From: Acholoe squamosa
Lineage: Eukaryota; Annelida; Polychaeta; Phyllodocida; Polynoidae
Direction: 5' to 3'
Length of the DNA stretch: 64,000 nucleotides
Assembly: GCA_949317995.1 (NCBI GenBank)
Contig: OX439046.1
Location: 40,896,002-40,960,001, forward strand
How positions within the stretch are numbered: the first letter of the stretch is position 1; the number at the start of each line of letters is the position of its first letter. A program made the translations under genes and the position numbers. The notes under the pieces were generated by a model. That model did not search any database and had not been told where the DNA came from. It saw only the letters and a program-made list of their open reading frames with translations. Positions 24,519 through 33,113 of the stretch are shown here, piece after piece.

Positions 24519-25352
24519 TGTTAGGGTAATGCAGTTCTATCTTACATTAGTTTAGCCTTCAAAAGTGAATAGTTATCACTTACCATGCATGCACTATAGA
24601 TTATGGCTTTAAAACAAGTTAGATCCAAATTACTATGAAACACAACTGTGAGGATGTTTGGCCTCTCTCCCTGTCTCAGATAGCTACTGTACCGTACTGG
24701 TAGTGGCTGAGAGAGGGGGTGGGAGGACTGAGTGAGCTGCTCTCTGGGAGCTCACCGGGGACTCCTCCAGGGACCTCTGAGCAACTCACAACTCATGTAG
24801 ACTGGTCAGCCTGATAGGAGTAGCTGCATGGATATAGTATGACGTACTCAGGCTGGCAGTCTCTGAATATCTTTAGACCTTTGGCAGTGATTTAGTAAGC
24901 TTACAACTTTGTGAAATAGTCTTTAGGCAGTTTTATTCCAAAAGGGTGTCCGTGGTGGCCACAGCTGCCTTCTGCACTGTTTTACATAAAAAGACCAAAG
25001 AGAACACTACAAATCACTGGAGTTGTCAAGTCCTTTACATAATGCATCAGCAAGGAAAATCATAAGTGGCAATCATTAGTCAAAAGGGGATATGCATATA
25101 TATACTGGTATATAGAAACAACAGGAGGAGGCACATCATCACCGACTGAAGAAAAGAAGAAGACACTGGGAGGATGGCACACACACACACTCCATATCAT
25201 TGATTAAGGCATAAGTACACACTCTCTTTGGTGATCATATTAAGGATACCTACTCACAATAGACGCATGGAGCAGCTCACATTGGTTATAAAACACTCAG
25301 GTACATTATCATAGACTCTACCTCTAGCACAAAGTAACCCATTACCCCCACA
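24519..25352 (+). repeat. 3' LTR
   Basis: Starts TGTTAGGGTAATGCAG and ends CATTACCCCCACA. It lacks the SINE and has deletions relative to the 5' LTR, but otherwise aligns throughout. Confidence 0.85.
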
Positions 25353-25356
25353 GCTT

Positions 25357-27976
25357 CAGGAGTGTGAAAAAGTATTAATTCACTATTCGTCTGCTAGCTC
25401 TGTCCTTTTTGTGAATATGAATACTGATTAGCAGAATATCTTTACGGTGACCATCTCTGATTTTCTTTTTCTAATTCATCCTTCTGTAAATTGATTGACA
25501 TATATGAGTCTTCAGAATTGTCTTACAAGGGACAGATTATCAAGGCCTCACTGTAATGTATGTCTGCGTTTACCCTAATGGAACAGTTCAATTGCGGATG
25601 GTGTGGATGGGTGGATGCCTGATAGGTGTTTCAATAGGTAAATGCAGTACTGAAGACATTGTTGGTTTAACTTGTAGTTTTATTCAGTAGAGGTGAACTG
25701 TAGTAAGGAGTGGTGTGCTGTGTGCCTTGCTTGATCTCAGAGTGAAGCAGGTGGAGGGCACTAGTAATATGCTTACTCACTGTGAGGGCTTTCTACGTCA
25801 AGATGACACACTTACATACATACAGGGCTAGGCACTGCTTTGGGCCTAGGACCTTAGTTTACACTGGGCTCACCAGAGGGCATCATATTATAACATTGTA
25901 ACAAAAGGGGTGGTAAGCTGATTGGGTGGTCAGGTGGTCATTGCAGGGCTACCTGATTTAATGATGGTCATCTGGTGGTGGTTGATGGGGTCTATGGTGA
26001 TGCATCCATCCTCCCCACCATGAACCTTGTAAGTTTGATCTCATCATGGAGACTGATCTGACCCATGCAGCAGGATATATTCAGGATACCGTCTGGTCTA
26101 TACCTTGCAAACAAAAAATTACAGAATGTCAGCCTTTCCATATTGTCTTCAAACTGACAATTCTAGGAGCTATCACCCGAGGTTGTCAGTTAGACTACTA
26201 TCCAGTCATACACTAGATCGAACCTCCTTATTAACTTAGCCTGTCCAGAAATCCTCCTTTAACTGTAGATTATGATTGAGGTACATGAGGGGCATTTGTA
26301 TAAGACACTACAAAGGACGTGTGATCTGATCAATGTGCAATGTAGGGGATCCAACAAAACAACCCATCATATTACCTTGAGGTGGTAATTATTGTTTTTA
26401 GCTGCTATGGTTATCCAATCAGGTAGTACCTTTATGTTAGGAAAATGGATTAGGAAATGATATCTTTAAAAATATGACATAACCCTATCCCCCCTTCGGC
26501 GGGATTACCATTCAGTAATTAAGGATGCAGACAGAAAACATTGTCACAGCATTAAAAGTATATTGCATAGACCATATATATACGATAACCGTAAATTCAT
26601 GGCATAGCAATGGCAACTGACCCATCTAGATCACAGGTCAGTCAGGATCTAGAGACAAACTACATACATTAGACAGGGGCGGAACATGCTCTAAACTCAT
26701 ATATACTTTTTCGCACTTACAATGCCCAAATTCATGATACAGTACCTGCCACATACATATAATATTTCATTCACAGTGTGTCCTCTGGCTCCCACATTCC
26801 ATACTAGCTGTCCTCCAGTGCTACTGACCCCACCCGACTCAGCGTGTAGTTGCCCTGCCCCCTGTTGGCCATTACTCGTATTACTGACTGCCCTACCGGA
26901 CACAGTGGATCAATCTCAGCTGGAGGCAGCTTCTCGTTTTTGTGTTAGCCTTTTTTTTCTAATAAAATGATCAACTGTGGGCCATGAGTAACGTTATAAG
27001 GAGAAACTGGGATGGACGAACAGAGGTAAAGATATGGACAGCAATAAGAGGGACCGTGCTGACAGAAGGATAAGTTTTCAGTGGTTATGCACAGGAGCAA
27101 AATGTTATTTTAAGCACAGAGAGTGGCGTTAAAGAGGAAGGGAAGAAAAAGGACCAATTTGACAAATGGGAGAATCACTTAATCTTACAGATGAGATGCA
27201 CTGTTGTACCAGAAAGATAGGGGTTACTATCTTTCGGGTTTTAGCCTATATACTGTGAAGAGGGGCCAGAACACCAAGAACATATCCTTGCAAAGATGGG
27301 CAGCAATAAAGTAGCTTTATTGATTTTTCGTGACCCCTGTATTCGATAATGTAAGGTAACTACAACATCCCAATAGTAATAAAGGACATTGGGGTCGACA
27401 GTCAATAGCAATGATCCATCACCTGCTCTGAAAGTTACAACACAGATGATTGTTTGAAGGGATATCGCTTGATGTGAGAGCAAATTTGTATAAATCCATA
27501 TAATCAAAAAGAGATAAAGTTTATTTTGTAAAATTCCCTGATCTCCACAGTCCCTCTTCGTATTACGACAATAATTTAAATAGCCTCATGCACTAAATGT
27601 GACCTCCAGCAGACTGCCCCACGCTCAAGGACTACTAGATTCTATCTATTAATTGTTTATAGATATGTCTGTAGGATATGACCGGATCCAGAACTGATTG
27701 TGAAGGGAGGTGGAGATTCTGGGTACCAAGACTTACTAGCAATACCTTTTGTACTTGAAATATGATTACTAAGGACTGGTGCTCAAGTAATATTCGAAAC
27801 ACAAAATCAGTGTTGATGGTGTAGACATAACACTGTTCTCTATTATACTGAGCCGCCTGCCAGGCACGCAATCAGGCTGGTGTGCTATATGCGGGATGCA
27901 CCTTATATGAAGGATATTACGGGAGTCACTACAGTGGTTGGGATGGTGTGTCTTGACCATTACATACAGCAGCTGG
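25357..27976. other. Spacer, no gene seen
   Basis: AT-rich non-coding sequence. Open frames of up to 88 codons have no motifs. Nothing supportable. Confidence 0.55.
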
Positions 27977-27989
27977 ATACATACATACA

Positions 27990-28056
<67 letters not shown>
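27977..28056. repeat. (ACAT)n then (AT)n microsatellite; gypsy target
   Basis: Tetranucleotide ACAT repeats pass into AT repeats; the gypsy LTR starts at the end of the tract. The AT repeat resumes at 37581 on the other side of the element. Confidence 0.95.
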
Positions 28057-28059
<3 letters not shown>

Positions 28060-28453
28060 AATAACCAGAGTCGACACCGTATATAAAGAATGGAATATAA
28101 AGTTGTTGTTGTTTTATTTCTTAGGAGCCTTAAGGACTAACAGCCACTGGTCATCAGTTACTCGCTTATACTGATACTTGTACTTGTACTTATTCTTGCT
28201 TAGAGACGCCACTCTGTTCGTGAGCTAGGACTAGCCACCGAACTCCCTTAAGATAGCTTACACGTAGGCCACCTGAGTGTCTGATCGCGTCTGCCATAAA
28301 ACCACCGAACACCGCGTTTTATAGCCCCCGGCCGCCGACGGTGACGTCACAAGGCTGTGACGTCACCGCCGACGCCCCACCTAGCGGCCACAGCGGGAAC
28401 CCGCCACCGAGCTTCGGTGGCCGCCGCCGAGCCGCCGGCCTATGTTTATTACA
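28057..28453 (-). repeat. 3' LTR of the gypsy element (397 bp)
   Basis: Minus-strand U3-R-U5 with two CRE-like TGACGTCA sites (28342-28349, 28358-28365), a TATAAAAC box near 28317-28324 and AATAAA at 28113-28118. It is identical by eye to 37175-37580 except for a 9-bp ACAGCCGTT-type insertion in the other copy. Confidence 0.92.
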
Positions 28454-28466
28454 TCCCTCCCACCTT
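28454..28466 (-). promoter_or_regulatory. Polypurine tract of the gypsy element
   Basis: On the minus strand AAGGTGGGAGGGA lies directly against the 3' LTR. Confidence 0.75.
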
Positions 28467-29169
28467 ACTTTATTCTATGGGTATAACATTTATAATAAAC
28501 ATTACTCGAGTGTCCAACAATGGCACCCGGGCCGTACAGCCTAAGGACTCGTATTACTTTGCTTAACCTAGATTCTTTTACCCCTATGATTACCGTAGTA
28601 TGTACCAGGTGAGTACCCCCCCTTATTATCATGATTATTTACAATACCTATGGGCTCCAACAGCGGACCGCCCGTCTTTAACTCCCTAACTATATATTGT
28701 AATAACCCGACTAGCGTGTGAACGATTTACAATGACTTAATCTGGACTACCAGCACCAACAGTGGGCTGTTCCTAATTTGCTTATGCACAACATGTGACA
28801 TCAATTATCATACTGTCTAGGAATAAACTGTTATTAATAAGAAACTGACCATGTTTGGTTTTCATGTGATAACCTTATCTCTACATTTATACACGTAACG
28901 AAATATATATACATCCGACCACCGGAGATCTGCGGTCTAGAAGGGCGCGGTAAAAGGCTGCACGAATTGGGGCCGTCCCTTCATTGTCCTGGCCACAGGG
29001 ATCCTCCCGACTCTCTGGGCCGCCAGCCCTTATCTTATGCTGCTTGTCTTATGCCCTGGGGGCTTCCAGGGGTGTTCAGGGCCTGGGTTTCCTGGCAGGT
29101 ACTCAATCCCCCACCAGTACTCCCCTTACCCCTACTAACCCCCTTCACACCCCCCTTCCCGGCTGTCCT
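28467..29169 (-). other. 3' untranslated region of the gypsy element
   Basis: About 0.7 kb between the third ORF and the polypurine tract with no coding frame that I trust. Confidence 0.5.
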
Positions 29170-31283
29170 TCAGCTTCCCGGCTGCGCCCTCCGACGTCCC
29201 TGCCATCCCTGCTCACCGGCCACTGCCCGTCCCCTCCTCCCCCACGCGTCTCTCACTCTCCTTCCTGGCAACCGCTCCTCCCTCCTACTGGCTCCCCTCT
29301 GCTGTTCCTCCCTGACCATCCGACGGATCCGCTCCTCTAGGTCGCGGCTCAAGGGCGCCTCGGCTGGTCGCGGTGGTGGCGGCTGCGGGGCGGCCCTGGA
29401 GGGCCCTGAGAGCGGTGGGACGAAGGGTGAGAGGGTCTGGTGGCCATATCTCCCTTGTCCCTGGGCTGACGGCGGCGGTAGACCAAAGCCCGAACCCTGG
29501 GGCCCGGCCGTCGCAACTGCTCCTGGCGCCTGGGTGGGCGGTCTGCCCGCTGCAGCCGACGGTGGGGGTCGCCCCACTCCCGGAGGGGGAGGTGGAGGTG
29601 GTGGTGGGGGTACGCTTCCCTGACCCATCCCTGGGTCGTACCTCTGAACTGTAGTCGCGTAATAGTGTGTACGCCTCCTCTCCCTTTCCTCAACCTGTCT
29701 CTCCTCCCTCTCTCTCCTATCCCGGTCCTCTCTCTCCTTCTTCTCGTGGGCCGCTCTCTCCTCCCTCTCTCTCCGATCTTCCCTCTCCTTCCTCTCCCTC
29801 TCATCCTTCTCCTTCCTTTCCTTAGCCACTCGTTCCTCCCTTTCCTTCTTTTCCCTAGTCGCCTTCTCCTCTTTCTCTCTTTTCTCGGCCATCTCCTTCC
29901 TTTCCCTCGCAACTCTCTCCTCTCTCTCCTTTCTCTCCTTCTCCTCTCTTTCTTTCTTTTCTTTATCCCTCTTTTCTCTGGCCGCTCTCTCCTCCTCCCT
30001 CTCCCTCTTTTCCTTTTCCCTCCTTTCCTTTTCCCTAGCCGCCTTCTCCTCGTCCCTCTCCTTCCTCTCTCTCTCTTTCTTCTCCTTGGCCGCTCTTTCT
30101 TCCTCTCTCTCTTTCCTCTCCCTCTCTTTGCTGCCCTTCCTCGCCTTCTCCTCCTCCCTCCCTTTTCTGTCCCGCTCCTTCCTGTCCTTAGTGGCCGTCT
30201 CCCCCTCTCTCTCCTTCTTATCTCGGGGTGCCTTTACTCCCTCTCCTCCCTTCTTCTCCCTTTCCTCCGCTCCCTGACTAGCGGCCACGGGTAGCGGCGC
30301 GCCCCCCATCGTGACCGTGCGGATCTCGGCCTCGGCCTCAGGCGCTGGGCTGTCCTCGCAGTCCAGCCCAGTAAGGGTGATTACCCGCCTGTCGACCGCC
30401 TCCCCCGGAGATGCCTCCTCCTCGTCAGAGTCCGTAGTCAGGGGCACGCTACGGTAGGCCACCGGCCCCGGACTGGGCTCCTCCTCCTCCCAGTCGAGCT
30501 CCTCCTCCTCCTGGCTGTCGTCCACCACTCGGGCGGCGATGAGGCCCTCCAGTTGGCTCCCCGGAGCCGGGGTGTTGTTGTCGGAGGTGTGGGGCTTAAC
30601 GGGGGGCGGCGTGGTTTGTAAGATACGCCGCACCTGCTCCGGCGGTAGGCCCTGGCGGGGGACCCCCCAGCGACCAATTCGCTCCCCCCCTCTTCTGTGT
30701 CCACCGTGGCAGGTGAGGGGCGGTCCAGCGACACCACCTCCCCCTCGGGGGTCCGCCACTGCCGACGTTGCAGGGCTTCCGCCAGCAACTGTCGCTGGTA
30801 CCGCCTCGCCATCTCCTGGGCCATCCGGCCTGTCTGTCGGAGGAGACCCTCTCCGACCCCGGCTTGGGCTGGGTCGCCCCCCTCGCTCCGGAGCAGCGAC
30901 CGCAGCAGGAGCGGGTCGCCCTCACCCCCGGCGGAGGGGGCGTCCAGAACCTGGTCTAGGATGGCCTCCGCTTCCGCGCCCAAGGTCGACTGGACGGGTG
31001 TGCACCGCCCCATTTCCTCCACCAGGACCCTGGCGGCCTCCCGGTCCTCCGCAGAGTGGTGACAGGACCGGCCTTGCCCTGTCGAGCCCTGAGCCTGGTC
31101 GCCCCCGGCTCCCGTCCGGGCCACCTTGCTAGGTGTGGCTGCCTCCTCTTCTCCCTCCCCCAACTCGATCCGGGGTGGATCGGCATCCCACGCCTCCGCG
31201 GCCCCCCGACTCCGACTTCCGCTTTCGATCCCTCTGCGGCGAGCGGCTGTGCTCTCTCGGCTGCGGAGCCGGGCAGACCACAC
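29170..31283 (-). pseudogene. Third ORF of the gypsy element: acidic and charged-helix protein, frame-disrupted
   Basis: Lies in the env position but encodes nothing like an envelope: no signal peptide and no membrane segment. Reading leftward there is an Arg/Ser-rich start (31500-31130 in two frames), a helical region with leucine-rich stretches (about 31050-30700), an acidic block (DDSQEEEELDW, about 30520-30340), then about 200 residues of nearly pure Lys/Arg/Glu repeats (KEREERAAREK-like, about 30250-29680). A run of ten prolines and an Arg-rich C-terminus follow. The charged block predicts a long coiled coil or single alpha helix. The frame changes near 31290 and near 30680, both at G/C homopolymers, so these may be sequencing errors or real damage. 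I know no family for it; it may bind nucleic acid or Gag. Function unknown. Confidence 0.6.
30335..30522 (-). repeat. 188-bp direct repeat, copy A
   Basis: Identical base for base to 31555-31742 (offset 1220 bp) and encodes the same acidic peptide in a different frame. Flanks differ completely. Confidence 0.97.
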
Positions 31284-31340
31284 TGCGCAGCCGCCGGGGC
31301 GATCGACGCGGGCTTGCGGGCACGGGAGTCCTTTCCGTGG

Positions 31341-33113
31341 TCAGGCGGGCCGCCCTTTGGGTGCTGCTGCGGGAGCGAGGCCTGGGCGAGTCTCGAGCGC
31401 TGGCGGGGCTGGCCGCCGGGCTGTCCCCACCACTCTCGGTGGCCCTCTCCCCGGTGGTTGCCTCCTCGGTGGTCTTCCCCCCGTGGTCGGCGGCCTCCTC
31501 CACACGGTCGGTGGCCGTCTCCGAGGCGTTGCCCTCCTCCCCTTCGGGGTCCGCGCCTCAGGCGCTGGGCTGTCCTCGCAGTCCAGCCCAGTAAGGGTGA
31601 TTACCCGCCTGTCGACCGCCTCCCCCGGAGATGCCTCCTCCTCGTCAGAGTCCGTAGTCAGGGGCACGCTACGGTAGGCCACCGGCCCCGGACTGGGCTC
31701 CTCCTCCTCCCAGTCGAGCTCCTCCTCCTCCTGGCTGTCGTCTCTCTCAGGTAAGACACCCCCGCCCTTTTTCTCCCCTTTTACGAGGTTCCAGTGCCAA
31801 TATGACGCGCACAAGCGCCCTCCTCTTCTAGTCACCGCACCCATGGGAGCCGCCGAGTCGCCGGTGTCCCCGTGGTCGGCGGGAGTCGCCTTGGTTACCG
31901 CCGTAACACCCGGATGTGGCCCGCCTTCCGCCGACCACACTAGGTGGCGCCCCGGTGGCTTTACCCCTGCGGCCGCTCCAGAGGGCGCCACCGGTGGCCG
32001 CTCCCCACCGGCGGCCGACCCCGCCCACCGTACCACCTCTACAGGTTCCCCCCGCGGGGCCTGGGTCTTTTTCAGTAAGTCATAGTGAACCACTCGGAGC
32101 TTCCGGCCCTTTTTGATCTCCCAAACCGGCCCCCCCAAACTCCGGGTGATCGTCCAGGGGCCCGACCATGGCCGCATGAACTTGGGGCACTTGCCTACCT
32201 CTTTCTTAGGCAGCAGGTAGTATACCGTGTCCCCGACGGCCAGGTCCTCCCCCCTCACTCGGGTGGAATAGTTCCTCTCCTGCCGGCGGACCGCTTCCCC
32301 CATATGCTTTAAAGCATAAGCGTGGCCCTTCGCCATCCGGACCTGCAGTTCCACGGCGAACCCCTCCCCGCCCCCGGCTCCCTCCGGGTGGCCCCCTTCC
32401 GGCTGGGGGTAGATGAGGCTCCCAGGTAACAGCGTCTCTCTCCCCATCATCATGAAGTTGGGGGTCTGGTTGGTCGACGCCTGCACCGACGACCGATAAG
32501 CGGCCATGACGAACGGTAGCTGTAAATCCCAGTCAGCTTGGTTCTCGTCCACCGTCATGGCGAGCATGGCCTCCACCGTGCGGTTGCACCTCTCCACCAA
32601 TCCATCCGACTTCGGATTGTAGGGACAGGTACGGGTCTGTGCCACCCCCAAGAGACGGTGCACCTCCCGGAACATCTGAGCTTGAAAATTCCTCCCCTGG
32701 TCGGTATGAATCGTTCCCGGTGGCCCCAGTCGGCAGACCACCTCCGTAACGAAGGCCCGGGCGACTGTTTCTGCCTCCTGGTCCGGCAAGGGGATAGCCT
32801 CCGCCCACTTCGTGAAATAGTCCATTACCAGAAGGATGTGCCGGTTCTTTCTCCCTGTCCTCGGCAACGGCCCCATCAGGTCCATGGCCATTCTTTCCAG
32901 CGTCGCCGCTACCGGCACATGTCTCATCATGGACCGGGGGGGGTGCACGGCCCCCTTCCTGCTGAGGCATTGCGGGCAGGTCTCCAGCCACTGTATTAGG
33001 TCCCTTCTGTAGCTGGGCCAGTAATAGGATTGCTGTAACCGTCGTAGGCTGCGGGCCCTCCCGAAGTGGCTGCTCAGAGGAGCCCCATGCACTTCCGCCA
33101 ACACCTCCGGCAC
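31341..33113 (-). CDS. Gypsy integrase (end of Pol)
   Basis: Catalyses insertion of the element's DNA. Residues 9, 16, 46 and 49 form an HHCC zinc-binding domain (HX6H-X29-CX2C). The catalytic core has D78 (in MAMDLMG), D138 (in HTDQG) and E174 (in GLVERCNRT), so the DD(35)E spacing is exact. A GPY/F-like C-terminal module follows (GPWTITR...VHYDLLKK); no chromodomain is evident. The reading frame differs from the upstream protease-RT-RNase H frame by one base near 33145, beside a run of seven G/C bases, so Pol is interrupted here in this sequence. The last ~130 codons run into the 188-bp repeat and out-of-frame ORF3 sequence, so the natural C-terminus is probably near 31744. Confidence 0.88.
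   Translation of the reverse strand: MPEVLAEVHGAPLSSHFGRARSLRRLQQSYYWPSYRRDLIQWLETCPQCLSRKGAVHPPRSMMRHVPVAATLERMAMDLMGPLPRTGRKNRHILLVMDYFTKWAEAIPLPDQEAETVARAFVTEVVCRLGPPGTIHTDQGRNFQAQMFREVHRLLGVAQTRTCPYNPKSDGLVERCNRTVEAMLAMTVDENQADWDLQLPFVMAAYRSSVQASTNQTPNFMMMGRETLLPGSLIYPQPEGGHPEGAGGGEGFAVELQVRMAKGHAYALKHMGEAVRRQERNYSTRVRGEDLAVGDTVYYLLPKKEVGKCPKFMRPWSGPWTITRSLGGPVWEIKKGRKLRVVHYDLLKKTQAPRGEPVEVVRWAGSAAGGERPPVAPSGAAAGVKPPGRHLVWSAEGGPHPGVTAVTKATPADHGDTGDSAAPMGAVTRRGGRLCASYWHWNLVKGEKKGGGVLPERDDSQEEEELDWEEEEPSPGPVAYRSVPLTTDSDEEEASPGEAVDRRVITLTGLDCEDSPAPEARTPKGRRATPRRRPPTVWRRPPTTGGRPPRRQPPGRGPPRVVGTARRPAPPALETRPGLAPAAAPKGRPA
31555..31742 (-). repeat. 188-bp direct repeat, copy B
   Basis: Second copy, fused to the end of the integrase reading frame. 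Its presence adds the acidic peptide to the integrase C-terminus. Confidence 0.97.

Larger units (their letters stand above)
16828..25352 (+). mobile_element. LTR retroelement with gag and env-like genes but no pol
   Basis: An 8.5-kb element with LTRs of the form TGTTAGGGTAATG...CATTACCCCCACA, flanked by the 4-bp duplication GCTT (16824-16827 and 25353-25356). Between the LTRs lie a possible primer-binding site, a broken gag, about 1.7 kb without coding signal, a broken F-protein-like env, and a polypurine tract. Protease, reverse transcriptase, RNase H and integrase are not detectable in any frame. A 4-bp duplication and an env-type third gene fit errantivirus-like Ty3/gypsy elements, though BEL/Pao elements can also carry F-like envelopes. 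Many indels separate the LTRs, so the insertion is old. Confidence 0.8.

Noticed and set aside
26722-26970. 82-codon ORF with a Cys/Pro-rich composition
   Set aside because: Short, no splice or promoter support, and an antisense ORF of similar length covers it.
28686-28705. Second TATATATTGTAATAACC resembling the gypsy LTR edge
   Set aside because: Similarity stops after about 17 bp; no further LTR sequence follows.
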